Assembly: GCA_025267735.1 (NCBI GenBank)
Contig: CM046307.1
Coordinates: 35,703,231-35,767,230 of the forward strand
Source: Mactra quadrangularis
Lineage: Eukaryota > Mollusca > Bivalvia > Venerida > Mactridae
DNA: 64,000 nucleotides
Direction: 5' to 3'
Made by a program: the position numbers and the translations under genes. Shown here piece after piece: positions 37,252 to 50,680 of this stretch. Below the pieces are notes generated by a model. That model saw nothing but the letters and a program-made list of their open reading frames with translations. It searched no databases and was not told the DNA's origin. Each line of letters starts with the position of its first letter. The first letter of the stretch is position 1.

Positions 37252-38780
37252 ATCTCACTTCCTGTCCCCCACTTAACCAAACTAATCATTGTCATTAGCG
37301 CAGTTGGTTTTCCCATCAAGTTTCCACAAGAGGTGGGGTACAGGGGATACTGGTTCGAATCAAGCCCAGGGCAGGCGGTTATACCCTTACAAATACAAAT
37401 ACAGTACAACCTCTCTAGAACAACACCCAGTGGTAGTGACTAAAGTACTGGTAAAATAAGACAAGTGTCCAGGAAAGCTGAGTTGGGTGCACTGGTCACT
37501 GCAAAATAAGTTGCTCAACTTGCTCGAAACTGGTATAAACACAGCCGATACTTCATCCATCAGAAAATCACACTCGATACCCTGGAATACGATAAATCAA
37601 ACACAAGAAATTAACATACCTTGGGTCATCGGTGATCTCTCATCTGGTCGGAAGTCTGTGTCATCTTTTTTCTTTCTTCTACGCCTAGAAACAGAGAACA
37701 AACAAGGTTAGGATAATATAAAAACAGTAGAAAAAAATAATTAAAAAATGGTCATACTTCTCTGTACTAAGGGGTCCTCTTCAATCTGTCATCTTCTTCG
37801 TTCTTCGTTCTTGGTCTAGAATAGAAAAGCGCACAACATAAACAACACCGTAAAACAAACTCACATAAAGACATAATCAATCATCACAATAGGTGGGGGT
37901 ACAGGGGATACTGGTTCGAATCACGCCCAGGGCAGGCGGCTATAACCTTACAAGAAATGGGCGCAACAAATACAGTACAACTTCTCTTGAACAACACGCA
38001 AGTGGTAGTGACTAAAGTACTGGTTAAATAGAAAAGTGTCCAGGAAAGCGGAGTTAGGTGCACTGGTCACAGCCAAATAAGTTAAAACAACTGCGTCGAC
38101 TTGCTCATAACCAGCAGAAAATCATACTCGATACCCTAGAATACGATAAATCAAACACAAGAAATTAACATACCTTGGGTCATCGGTGATCTTTCATTTG
38201 GTCGGAAGTCTGTGTCATCTTCTTCGTTCTTCGTTCTTCTTCTTGGTCTAGAATAGAAAAGTGCGCAACATAAACAACACCGTAAAACAAACTCGCACTA
38301 AGACATAATCAATCATCACAATGGGTGGGGGTACAGGGGATACTGGTTCGAATCACGCCCAGGCCAGGCGGCTATAACCTTACAAGAAATTGGCGCAACA
38401 AATACAGTACAACTTCTCTTGAACAACACGCAAGTGGTAGTGACTAAAGTACTGGTTAAATAGAAAAGTGTCCAGGAAAGCGGAGTTAGGTGCACTGGTC
38501 ACAGCCAAATAAGTTAAAACAACTGCGTCGACTTGCTCATAACCAGCAGAAAATCATACTCGATACCCTAGAATACGATAAATCAAACACAAGAAATTAA
38601 CATACCTTGGGTCGTCGGTGATCTTTCATTTGGTCGGAAGTCTGTGTCATCTTCTTCGTTCTTCGTTCTTCTTCTTGGTCTAGAATAGAAAAGTGCGTAA
38701 CATAAACAACACCGTAAAACAAACTCGCATTAAGACATAATCAATCATCACAGTGTAAACAAACAGTTCGGCCTTAGCAG
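37252..38780 (+). repeat. Satellite unit U25 (1529 bp)
   Basis: Standard order, with one extra T in the A T-run (T6 near 37666-37671) and two heptamers in C, net minus 6 bp. The extra T shifts the end of the 66-codon frame, extending it to 74 codons. A homopolymer sequencing error is possible. Confidence 0.93.
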
Positions 38781-39876
38781 ATCTCACTTCCTGTCCCCCA
38801 CTTAACCAAACTAATCATTGTCATTAGCGCAGTTGGTTTTCCCATCAAGTTTCCACAAGAGGTGGGGTACAGGGGATACTGGTTCGAATCAAGCCCAGGG
38901 CAGGCGGTTATACCCTTACAAATACAAATACAGTACAACCTCTCTAGAACAACACCCAGTGGTAGTGACTAAAGTACTGGTAAAATAAGACAAGTGTCCA
39001 GGAAAGCTGAGTTGGGTGCACTGGTCACTGCAAAATAAGTTGCTCAACTTGCTCGAAACTGGTATAAACACAGCCGATACTTCATCCATCAGAAAATCAC
39101 ACTCGATACCCTGGAATACGATAAATCAAACACAAGAAATTAACATACCTTGGGTCATCGGTGATCTCTCATCTGGTCGGAAGTCTGTGTCATCTTTTTC
39201 TTTCTTCTACGCCTAGAAACAGAGAACAAACAAGGTTAGGATAATATAAAAACAGTAGAAAAAAATAATTAAAAAATGGTCATACTTCTCTGTACTAAGG
39301 GGTCCTCTTCAATCTGTCATCTTCTTCGTTCTTCGTTCTTGGTCTAGAATAGAAAAGCGCACAACATAAACAACACCGTAAAACAAACTCACATAAAGAC
39401 ATAATCAATCATCACAATAGGTGGGGGTACAGGGGATACTGGTTCGAATCACGCCCAGGGCAGGCGGCTATAACCTTACAAGAAATGGGCGCAACAAATA
39501 CAGTACAACTTCTCTTGAACAACACGCAAGTGGTAGTGACTAAAGTACTGGTTAAATAGAAAAGTGTCCAGGAAAGCGGAGTTAGGTGCACTGGTCACAG
39601 CCAAATAAGTTAAAACAACTGCGTCGACTTGCTCATAACCAGCAGAAAATCATACTCGATACCCTAGAATACGATAAATCAAACACAAGAAATTAACATA
39701 CCTTGGGTCGTCGGTGATCTTTCATTTGGTCGGAAGTCTGTGTCATCTTCTTCGTTCTTCGTTCTTCTTCTTGGTCTAGAATAGAAAAGTGCATAACATA
39801 AACAACACCGTAAAACAAACTCGCATTAAGACATAATCAATCATCACAGTGTAAACAAACAGTTCGGCCTTAGCAG
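38781..39876 (+). repeat. Satellite unit U26 (1096 bp, A plus B/C hybrid)
   Basis: As U24, but the hybrid (39420-39851) has only two heptamers and a private A at 39793 (GTGCATAAC). Confidence 0.93.
39420..39851 (+). repeat. B/C hybrid monomer in U26 (deletion product)
   Basis: B-type GGGCAGG and ATGGGCGC, then GTCGTCGG, two heptamers and GCATTAAG with the C-type end. The heptamer count differs from the other hybrids, so it may come from an independent exchange with a short C. Confidence 0.82.
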
Positions 39877-41404
39877 ATCTCACTTCCTGTCCCCCACTTA
39901 ACCAAACTAATCATTGTCATTAGTGCAGTTGGTTTTCCCATCAAGTTTCCACAAGAGGTGGGGTACAGGGGATACTGGTTCGAATCAAGCCCAGGGCAGG
40001 CGGTTATACCCTTACAAATACAAATACAGTACAACCTCTCTAGAACAACACCCAGTGGTAGTGACTAAAGTACTGGTAAAATAAGACAAGTGTCCAGGAA
40101 AGCTGAGTTGGGTGCACTGGTCACTGCAAAATAAGTTGCTCAACTTGCTCGAAACTGGTATAAACACAGCCGATACTTCATCCATCAGAAAATCACACTC
40201 GATACCCTGGAATACGATAAATCAAACACAAGAAATTAACATACCTTGGGTCATCGGTGATCTCTCATCTGGTCGGAAGTCTGTGTCATCTTTTTCTTTC
40301 TTCTACGCCTAGAAACAGAGAACAAACAAGGTTAGGATAATATAAAAACAGTAGAAAAAAATAATTAAAAAATGGTCATACTTCTCTGTACTAAGGGGTC
40401 CTCTTCAATCTGTCATCTTCTTCGTTCTTCGTTCTTGGTCTAGAATAGAAAAGCGCACAACATAAACAACACCGTAAAACAAACTCACATAAAGACATAA
40501 TCAATCATCACAATAGGTGGGGGTACAGGGGATACTGGTTCGAATCACGCCCAGGGCAGGCGGCTATAACCTTACAAGAAATGGGCGCAACAAATACAGT
40601 ACAACTTCTCTTGAACAACACGCAAGTGGTAGTGACTAAAGTACTGGTTAAATAGAAAAGTGTCCAGGAAAGCGGAGTTAGGTGCACTGGTCACAGCCAA
40701 ATAAGTTAAAACAACTGCGTCGACTTGCTCATAACCAGCAGAAAATCATACTCGATACCCTAGAATACGATAAATCAAACACAAGAAATTAACATACCTT
40801 GGGTCATCGGTGATCTTTCATTTGGTCGGAAGTCTGTGTCATCTTCTTCGTTCTTCGTTCTTCTTCTTGGTCTAGAATAGAAAAGTGCGCAACATAAACA
40901 ACACCGTAAAACAAACTCGCACTAAGACATAATCAATCATCACAATGGGTGGGGGTACAGGGGATACTGGTTCGAATCACGCCCAGGCCAGGCGGCTATA
41001 ACCTTACAAGAAATTGGCGCAACAAATACAGTACAACTTCTCTTGAACAACACGCAAGTGGTAGTGACTAAAGTACTGGTTAAATAGAAAAGTGTCCAGG
41101 AAAGCGGAGTTAGGTGCACTGGTCACAGCCAAATAAGTTAAAACAACTGCGTCGACTTGCTCATAACCAGCAGAAAATCATACTCGATACCCTAGAATAC
41201 GATAAATCAAACACAAGAAATTAACATACCTTGGGTCGTCGGTGATCTTTCATTTGGTCGGAAGTCTGTGTCATCTTCTTCGTTCTTCGTTCTTCTTCTT
41301 GGTCTAGAATAGAAAAGTGCGTAACATAAACAACACCGTAAAACAAACTCGCATTAAGACATAATCAATCATCACAGTGTAAACAAACAGTTCGGCCTTA
41401 GCAG
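39877..41404 (+). repeat. Satellite unit U27 (1528 bp, A box altered)
   Basis: Standard order. The leader has T at 39924, giving TAGTGCAGTTGG in the A-box-like motif. C has two heptamers. Confidence 0.94.
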
Positions 41405-42939
41405 ATCTCACTTCCTGTCCCCCACTTAACCAAACTAATCATTGTCATTAGCGCAGTTGGTTTTCCCATCAAGTTTCCACAAGAGGTGGGGTACAGGGGA
41501 TACTGGTTCGAATCAAGCCCAGGGCAGGCGGTTATACCCTTACAAATACAAATACAGTACAACCTCTCTAGAACAACACCCAGTGGTAGTGACTAAAGTA
41601 CTGGTAAAATAAGACAAGTGTCCAGGAAAGCTGAGTTGGGTGCACTGGTCACTGCAAAATAAGTTGCTCAACTTGCTCGAAACTGGTATAAACACAGCCG
41701 ATACTTCATCCATCAGAAAATCACACTCGATACCCTGGAATACGATAAATCAAACACAAGAAATTAACATACCTTGGGTCATCGGTGATCTCTCATCTGG
41801 TCGGAAGTCTGTGTCATCTTTTTCTTTCTTCTACGCCTAGAAACAGAGAACAAACAAGGTTAGGATAATATAAAAACAGTAGAAAAAAATAATTAAAAAA
41901 TGGTCATACTTCTCTGTACTAAGGGGTCCTCTTCAATCTGTCATCTTCTTCGTTCTTCGTTCTTGGTCTAGAATAGAAAAGCGCACAACATAAACAACAC
42001 CGTAAAACAAACTCACATAAAGACATAATCAATCATCACAATAGGTGGGGGTACAGGGGATACTGGTTCGAATCACGCCCAGGGCAGGCGGCTATAACCT
42101 TACAAGAAATGGGCGCAACAAATACAGTACAACTTCTCTTGAACAACACGCAAGTGGTAGTGACTAAAGTACTGGTTAAATAGAAAAGTGTCCAGGAAAG
42201 CGGAGTTAGGTGCACTGGTCACAGCCAAATAAGTTAAAACAACTGCGTCGACTTGCTCATAACCAGCAGAAAATCATACTCGATACCCTAGAATACGATA
42301 AATCAAACACAAGAAATTAACATACCTTGGGTCATCGGTGATCTTTCATTTGGTCGGAAGTCTGTGTCATCTTCTTCGTTCTTCGTTCTTCTTCTTGGTC
42401 TAGAATAGAAAAGTGCGCAACATAAACAACACCGTAAAACAAACTCGCACTAAGACATAATCAATCATCACAATGGGTGGGGGTACAGGGGATACTGGTT
42501 CGAATCACGCCCAGGCCAGGCGGCTATAACCTTACAAGAAATTGGCGCAACAAATACAGTACAACTTCTCTTGAACAACACGCAAGTGGTAGTGACTAAA
42601 GTACTGGTTAAATAGAAAAGTGTCCAGGAAAGCGGAGTTAGGTGCACTGGTCACAGCCAAATAAGTTAAAACAACTGCGTCGACTTGCTCATAACCAGCA
42701 GAAAATCATACTCGATACCCTAGAATACGATAAATCAAACACAAGAAATTAACATACCTTGGGTCGTCGGTGATCTTTCATTTGGTCGGAAGTCTGTGTC
42801 ATCTTCTTCGTTCTTCGTTCTTCGTTCTTCTTCTTGGTCTAGAATAGAAAAGTGCGTAACATAAACAACACCGTAAAACAAACTCGCATTAAGACATAAT
42901 CAATCATCACAGTGTAAACAAACAGTTCGGCCTTAGCAG
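41405..42939 (+). repeat. Satellite unit U28 (1535 bp, standard)
   Basis: Standard leader-A-B-C; C of GCGTAAC type with three heptamers. Confidence 0.94.
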
Positions 42940-44042
42940 ATCTCACTTCCTGTCCCCCACTTAACCAAACTAATCATTGTCATTAGCGCAGTTGGTTTTC
43001 CCATCAAGTTTCCACAAGAGGTGGGGTACAGGGGATACTGGTTCGAATCAAGCCCAGGGCAGGCGGTTATACCCTTACAAATACAAATACAGTACAACCT
43101 CTCTAGAACAACACCCAGTGGTAGTGACTAAAGTACTGGTAAAATAAGACAAGTGTCCAGGAAAGCTGAGTTGGGTGCACTGGTCACTGCAAAATAAGTT
43201 GCTCAACTTGCTCGAAACTGGTATAAACACAGCCGATACTTCATCCATCAGAAAATCACACTCGATACCCTGGAATACGATAAATCAAACACAAGAAATT
43301 AACATACCTTGGGTCATCGGTGATCTCTCATCTGGTCGGAAGTCTGTGTCATCTTTTTCTTTCTTCTACGCCTAGAAACAGAGAACAAACAAGGTTAGGA
43401 TAATATAAAAACAGTAGAAAAAAATAATTAAAAAATGGTCATACTTCTCTGTACTAAGGGGTCCTCTTCAATCTGTCATCTTCTTCGTTCTTCGTTCTTG
43501 GTCTAGAATAGAAAAGCGCACAACATAAACAACACCGTAAAACAAACTCACATAAAGACATAATCAATCATCACAATAGGTGGGGGTACAGGGGATACTG
43601 GTTCGAATCACGCCCAGGGCAGGCGGCTATAACCTTACAAGAAATGGGCGCAACAAATACAGTACAACTTCTCTTGAACAACACGCAAGTGGTAGTGACT
43701 AAAGTACTGGTTAAATAGAAAAGTGTCCAGGAAAGCGGAGTTAGGTGCACTGGTCACAGCCAAATAAGTTAAAACAACTGCGTCGACTTGCTCATAACCA
43801 GCAGAAAATCATACTCGATACCCTAGAATACGATAAATCAAACACAAGAAATTAACATACCTTGGGTCGTCGGTGATCTTTCATTTGGTCGGAAGTCTGT
43901 GTCATCTTCTTCGTTCTTCGTTCTTCTTTCTTCTTCTTGGTCTAGAATAGAAAAGTGCGTAACATAAACAACACCGTAAAACAAACTCGCATTAAGACAT
44001 AATCAATCATCACAGTGTAAACAAACAGTTCGGCCTTAGCAG
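42940..44042 (+). repeat. Satellite unit U29 (1103 bp, A plus B/C hybrid)
   Basis: Hybrid monomer at 43579-44017 with the third heptamer reading CTTT (T at 43927). U31 shares this base exactly 2,638 bp downstream. Confidence 0.93.
43579..44017 (+). repeat. B/C hybrid monomer in U29
   Basis: B-type left half, C-type right half, with the private T at 43927. Identical in type to the hybrid of U31. Confidence 0.83.
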
Positions 44043-45577
44043 ATCTCACTTCCTGTCCCCCACTTAACCAAACTAATCATTGTCATTAGCGCAGTTGGTT
44101 TTCCCATCAAGTTTCCACAAGAGGTGGGGTACAGGGGATACTGGTTCGAATCAAGCCCAGGGCAGGCGGTTATACCCTTACAAATACAAATACAGTACAA
44201 CCTCTCTAGAACAACACCCAGTGGTAGTGACTAAAGTACTGGTAAAATAAGACAAGTGTCCAGGAAAGCTGAGTTGGGTGCACTGGTCACTGCAAAATAA
44301 GTTGCTCAACTTGCTCGAAACTGGTATAAACACAGCCGATACTTCATCCATCAGAAAATCACACTCGATACCCTGGAATACGATAAATCAAACACAAGAA
44401 ATTAACATACCTTGGGTCATCGGTGATCTCTCATCTGGTCGGAAGTCTGTGTCATCTTTTTCTTTCTTCTACGCCTAGAAACAGAGAACAAACAAGGTTA
44501 GGATAATATAAAAACAGTAGAAAAAAATAATTAAAAAATGGTCATACTTCTCTGTACTAAGGGGTCCTCTTCAATCTGTCATCTTCTTCGTTCTTCGTTC
44601 TTGGTCTAGAATAGAAAAGCGCACAACATAAACAACACCGTAAAACAAACTCACATAAAGACATAATCAATCATCACAATAGGTGGGGGTACAGGGGATA
44701 CTGGTTCGAATCACGCCCAGGGCAGGTGGCTATAACCTTACAAGAAATGGGCGCAACAAATACAGTACAACTTCTCTTGAACAACACGCAAGTGGTAGTG
44801 ACTAAAGTACTGGTTAAATAGAAAAGTGTCCAGGAAAGCGGAGTTAGGTGCACTGGTCACAGCCAAATAAGTTAAAACAACTGCGTCGACTTGCTCATAA
44901 CCAGCAGAAAATCATACTCGATACCCTAGAATACGATAAATCAAACACAAGAAATTAACATACCTTGGGTCATCGGTGATCTTTCATTTGGTCGGAAGTC
45001 TGTGTCATCTTCTTCGTTCTTCGTTCTTCTTCTTGGTCTAGAATAGAAAAGTGCGCAACATAAACAACACCGTAAAACAAACTCGCACTAAGACATAATC
45101 AATCATCACAATGGGTGGGGGTACAGGGGATACTGGTTCGAATCACGCCCAGGCCAGGCGGCTATAACCTTACAAGAAATTGGCGCAACAAATACAGTAC
45201 AACTTCTCTTGAACAACACGCAAGTGGTAGTGACTAAAGTACTGGTTAAATAGAAAAGTGTCCAGGAAAGCGGAGTTAGGTGCACTGGTCACAGCCAAAT
45301 AAGTTAAAACAACTGCGTCGACTTGCTCATAACCAGCAGAAAATCATACTCGATACCCTAGAATACGATAAATCAAACACAAGAAATTAACATACCTTGG
45401 GTCGTCGGTGATCTTTCATTTGGTCGGAAGTCTGTGTCATCTTCTTCGTTCTTCGTTCTTCGTTCTTCTTCTTGGTCTAGAATAGAAAAGTGCGTAACAT
45501 AAACAACACCGTAAAACAAACTCGCATTAAGACATAATCAATCATCACAGTGTAAACAAACAGTTCGGCCTTAGCAG
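44043..45577 (+). repeat. Satellite unit U30 (1535 bp)
   Basis: Standard order. B carries T at 44727 (GGCAGGTGGC), found otherwise only in U32, 2,638 bp downstream. Confidence 0.94.
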
Positions 45578-46680
45578 ATCTCACTTCCTGTCCCCCACTT
45601 AACCAAACTAATCATTGTCATTAGCGCAGTTGGTTTTCCCATCAAGTTTCCACAAGAGGTGGGGTACAGGGGATACTGGTTCGAATCAAGCCCAGGGCAG
45701 GCGGTTATACCCTTACAAATACAAATACAGTACAACCTCTCTAGAACAACACCCAGTGGTAGTGACTAAAGTACTGGTAAAATAAGACAAGTGTCCAGGA
45801 AAGCTGAGTTGGGTGCACTGGTCACTGCAAAATAAGTTGCTCAACTTGCTCGAAACTGGTATAAACACAGCCGATACTTCATCCATCAGAAAATCACACT
45901 CGATACCCTGGAATACGATAAATCAAACACAAGAAATTAACATACCTTGGGTCATCGGTGATCTCTCATCTGGTCGGAAGTCTGTGTCATCTTTTTCTTT
46001 CTTCTACGCCTAGAAACAGAGAACAAACAAGGTTAGGATAATATAAAAACAGTAGAAAAAAATAATTAAAAAATGGTCATACTTCTCTGTACTAAGGGGT
46101 CCTCTTCAATCTGTCATCTTCTTCGTTCTTCGTTCTTGGTCTAGAATAGAAAAGCGCACAACATAAACAACACCGTAAAACAAACTCACATAAAGACATA
46201 ATCAATCATCACAATAGGTGGGGGTACAGGGGATACTGGTTCGAATCACGCCCAGGGCAGGCGGCTATAACCTTACAAGAAATGGGCGCAACAAATACAG
46301 TACAACTTCTCTTGAACAACACGCAAGTGGTAGTGACTAAAGTACTGGTTAAATAGAAAAGTGTCCAGGAAAGCGGAGTTAGGTGCACTGGTCACAGCCA
46401 AATAAGTTAAAACAACTGCGTCGACTTGCTCATAACCAGCAGAAAATCATACTCGATACCCTAGAATACGATAAATCAAACACAAGAAATTAACATACCT
46501 TGGGTCGTCGGTGATCTTTCATTTGGTCGGAAGTCTGTGTCATCTTCTTCGTTCTTCGTTCTTCTTTCTTCTTCTTGGTCTAGAATAGAAAAGTGCGTAA
46601 CATAAACAACACCGTAAAACAAACTCGCATTAAGACATAATCAATCATCACAGTGTAAACAAACAGTTCGGCCTTAGCAG
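45578..46680 (+). repeat. Satellite unit U31 (1103 bp, A plus B/C hybrid)
   Basis: A copy of U29: hybrid monomer 46217-46655 with T at 46565 in the third heptamer. Confidence 0.93.
46217..46655 (+). repeat. B/C hybrid monomer in U31
   Basis: Same breakpoint interval and same private heptamer base as the hybrid in U29. Confidence 0.83.
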
Positions 46681-48215
46681 ATCTCACTTCCTGTCCCCCA
46701 CTTAACCAAACTAATCATTGTCATTAGCGCAGTTGGTTTTCCCATCAAGTTTCCACAAGAGGTGGGGTACAGGGGATACTGGTTCGAATCAAGCCCAGGG
46801 CAGGCGGTTATACCCTTACAAATACAAATACAGTACAACCTCTCTAGAACAACACCCAGTGGTAGTGACTAAAGTACTGGTAAAATAAGACAAGTGTCCA
46901 GGAAAGCTGAGTTGGGTGCACTGGTCACTGCAAAATAAGTTGCTCAACTTGCTCGAAACTGGTATAAACACAGCCGATACTTCATCCATCAGAAAATCAC
47001 ACTCGATACCCTGGAATACGATAAATCAAACACAAGAAATTAACATACCTTGGGTCATCGGTGATCTCTCATCTGGTCGGAAGTCTGTGTCATCTTTTTC
47101 TTTCTTCTACGCCTAGAAACAGAGAACAAACAAGGTTAGGATAATATAAAAACAGTAGAAAAAAATAATTAAAAAATGGTCATACTTCTCTGTACTAAGG
47201 GGTCCTCTTCAATCTGTCATCTTCTTCGTTCTTCGTTCTTGGTCTAGAATAGAAAAGCGCACAACATAAACAACACCGTAAAACAAACTCACATAAAGAC
47301 ATAATCAATCATCACAATAGGTGGGGGTACAGGGGATACTGGTTCGAATCACGCCCAGGGCAGGTGGCTATAACCTTACAAGAAATGGGCGCAACAAATA
47401 CAGTACAACTTCTCTTGAACAACACGCAAGTGGTAGTGACTAAAGTACTGGTTAAATAGAAAAGTGTCCAGGAAAGCGGAGTTAGGTGCACTGGTCACAG
47501 CCAAATAAGTTAAAACAACTGCGTCGACTTGCTCATAACCAGCAGAAAATCATACTCGATACCCTAGAATACGATAAATCAAACACAAGAAATTAACATA
47601 CCTTGGGTCATCGGTGATCTTTCATTTGGTCGGAAGTCTGTGTCATCTTCTTCGTTCTTCGTTCTTCTTCTTGGTCTAGAATAGAAAAGTGCGCAACATA
47701 AACAACACCGTAAAACAAACTCGCACTAAGACATAATCAATCATCACAATGGGTGGGGGTACAGGGGATACTGGTTCGAATCACGCCCAGGCCAGGCGGC
47801 TATAACCTTACAAGAAATTGGCGCAACAAATACAGTACAACTTCTCTTGAACAACACGCAAGTGGTAGTGACTAAAGTACTGGTTAAATAGAAAAGTGTC
47901 CAGGAAAGCGGAGTTAGGTGCACTGGTCACAGCCAAATAAGTTAAAACAACTGCGTCGACTTGCTCATAACCAGCAGAAAATCATACTCGATACCCTAGA
48001 ATACGATAAATCAAACACAAGAAATTAACATACCTTGGGTCGTCGGTGATCTTTCATTTGGTCGGAAGTCTGTGTCATCTTCTTCGTTCTTCGTTCTTCG
48101 TTCTTCTTCTTGGTCTAGAATAGAAAAGTGCGTAACATAAACAACACCGTAAAACAAACTCGCATTAAGACATAATCAATCATCACAGTGTAAACAAACA
48201 GTTCGGCCTTAGCAG
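46681..48215 (+). repeat. Satellite unit U32 (1535 bp)
   Basis: A copy of U30, sharing the private T (47365). Confidence 0.94.
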
Positions 48216-49370
48216 ATCTCACTTCCTGTCCCCCACTTAACCAAACTAATCATTGTCATTAGCGCAGTTGGTTTTCCCATCAAGTTTCCACAAGAGGTGG
48301 GGTACAGGGGATACTGGTTCGAATCAAGCCCAGGGCAGGCGGTTATACCCTTACAAATACAAATACAGTACAACCTCTCTAGAACAACACCCAGTGGTAG
48401 TGACTAAAGTACTGGTAAAATAAGACAAGTGTCCAGGAAAGCTGAGTTGGGTGCACTGGTCACTGCAAAATAAGTTGCTCAACTTGCTCGAAACTGGTAT
48501 AAACACAGCCGATACTTCATCCATCAGAAAATCACACTCGATACCCTGGAATACGATAAATCAAACACAAGAAATTAACATACCTTGGGTCATCGGTGAT
48601 CTCTCATCTGGTCGGAAGTCTGTGTCATCTTTTTCTTTCTTCTACGCCTAGAAACAGAGAACAAACAAGGTTAGGATAATATAAAAACAGTAGAAAAAAA
48701 TAATTAAAAAATGGTCATACTTCTCTGTACTAAGGGGTCCTCTTCAATCTGTCATCTTCTTCGTTCTTCGTTCTTGGTCTAGAATAGAAAAGCGCACAAC
48801 ATAAACAACACCGTAAAACAAACTCACATAAAGACATAATCAATCATCACAATAGGTGGGGGTACAGGGGATACTGGTTCGAATCACGCCCAGGGCAGGC
48901 GGCTATAACCTTACAAGAAATGGGCGCAACAAATACAGTACAACTTCTCTTGAACAACACGCAAGTGGTAGTGACTAAAGTACTGGTTAAATAGAAAAGT
49001 GTCCAGGAAAGCGGAGTTAGGTGCACTGGTCACAGCCAAATAAGTTAAAACAACTGCGTCGACTTGCTCATAACCAGCAGAAAATCATACTCGATACCCT
49101 AGAATACGATAAATCAAACACAAGAAATTAACATACCTTGGGTCATCGGTGATCTTTCATTTGGTCGGAAGTCTGTGTCATCTTCTTCGTTCTTCGTTCT
49201 TCTTCTTGGTCTAGAATAGAAAAGTGCGCAACATAAACAACACCGTAAAACAAACTCGCACTAAGACATAATCAATCATCACAATGGGTGGGGGTACAGG
49301 GGATACTGGTTCGAATCACGCCCAGGCCAGGCGGCTATAACCTTACAAGAAATTGGCGCAACAAATACAG

Positions 49371-49372
49371 TA
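49371..49372. repeat. Left TA target-site duplication
   Basis: TA of ...AATACAG|TA|, matching the single TA found at this position in uninterrupted monomers; duplicated at 50703-50704. Confidence 0.8.
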
Positions 49373-49394
49373 CAATGGAACCCCTCTAAACCGG
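49373..49394 (+). repeat. Left terminal inverted repeat of the transposon
   Basis: Begins CAATGGAACCCC and ends AAACCGG. It pairs with 50681-50702 at 19 of 22 positions; the mismatches are at the third, fifth and sixth bases. Confidence 0.85.
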
Positions 49395-49516
49395 AAACCC
49401 TCCAAACCGGAATTCTCTCCAAACCGGAATTTTCGTAAGGTCCCGAAAATTTCTCCTCTTTATTTATTTAACAAAAACACCCTCCATTCCGGAAACCCCT
49501 GCATTCCGGAAACCGG
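49388..49516. repeat. Left subterminal CCGGAA motif cluster
   Basis: CCGG occurs at 49391, 49407, 49424, 49489, 49506 and 49513, mostly as AAACCGGAA or ATTCCGGAAACC. The right end has related copies at 50635 (CCTCCATTCCGGAAACC, the same orientation as at 49481), 50652 and 50681. Clustered subterminal motifs are often transposase-binding sites; that role is inferred here. Confidence 0.6.
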
Positions 49517-50620
49517 ACGAGTTTAAGCTAAAACTTCATATCGCGTCACGCAAAATGACCCCTGTATATCGGAACTCGAAATGTGATAATTGATATCGGC
49601 GAGACATAGACACGTCTCTCGAGAAAGTGACATTTTCTTTGTTTATCAGATGCAGCGTGAAATTGACTATCCGTGATAATCGCTTATTGATTTAATTAAT
49701 GAAAGGTGACACTTATTGATTTGCGGAAGTATCCTATGTAAGAAAGGGGTTTGTTTGGTATTTTTGGCGATAATTACGTAGCGATTTTTTGACAATTAAG
49801 GATCTAATTCTATCGTGGATTGCATTTTGACTTGAATTGAATCAACCTGTGGCAAACATGCATTGTCGATGATTTGAAAAAAAATATTAAATTGATTGAT
49901 TTTCGGCGGCGTTTAAATGATGTACGATTGACCAATGATTTGTAAAAAAAACCAGTTGTTCTATATTTGAGTCGTTACAATGACCAATGGAACATATTTG
50001 TTCACGACTTTACTTGTTTGAGTTAATCAATTGGTTACACTTTTTTATCAAATCATCATACTATCGGAGTTTTCATTTCAAAATGATCGTAATTGTAAAT
50101 TTCGGTAAAATTTCTCAGCCACAGTTAAATTGTCGACCCTTTAAACTGTCATTAGGTGATTAAATGAAAATAATAAATGTGTCTGAATTTGTTCAAGTGT
50201 ACAATTATGGTTACATTTTTTTCTTTATTTGTAAAAAAGTTCTTACAACTTTCAACCTTCCTGTCAACGTCTTTGTCTCTCAGTACTAAGCAATAAAAAA
50301 ACTTCAGTAGTTGCTGATAGAAACAATTATCTATACTGTACATGTATTATAGAAAGGATGTAAACTACATAGTAAACGGCATTTATTAATAAATAGTCAA
50401 ATGATTTTGCAATGCTCTGAAGATTTCAAGCGTGAAATATCATGATGCATGACAGATATTATATGCAAACAGGACAAATTGATGTACAACTGTATTCACA
50501 ACTAAAAAGTACATCTTGAAATACATATACGTGTACTACTTGTAAAAGATCAAACATTTAATACAAGACAATTGTATGTGTACCATCAAACAAATATTTT
50601 AACTCTTATAGTCTGAAGGA
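49517..50620. other. Transposon interior without recognisable genes
   Basis: About 1.1 kb of AT-rich sequence with frequent stops on both strands. Two short minus-strand frames (50152-50343 and one crossing the right end, 50606-50803) show no family features. The stretch may be the fused flanks of a larger autonomous element. Confidence 0.6.
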
Positions 50621-50680
50621 AAACCCCCTCCATTCCGGAAACCTCTCCAAACCGGATTTATTTCTTGGTCCGAAGCAATT

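Noticed and set aside
50152..50343. 63-codon minus-strand open frame inside the transposon
   Set aside because: Short, AT-driven composition, no transposase motif and no supporting context.
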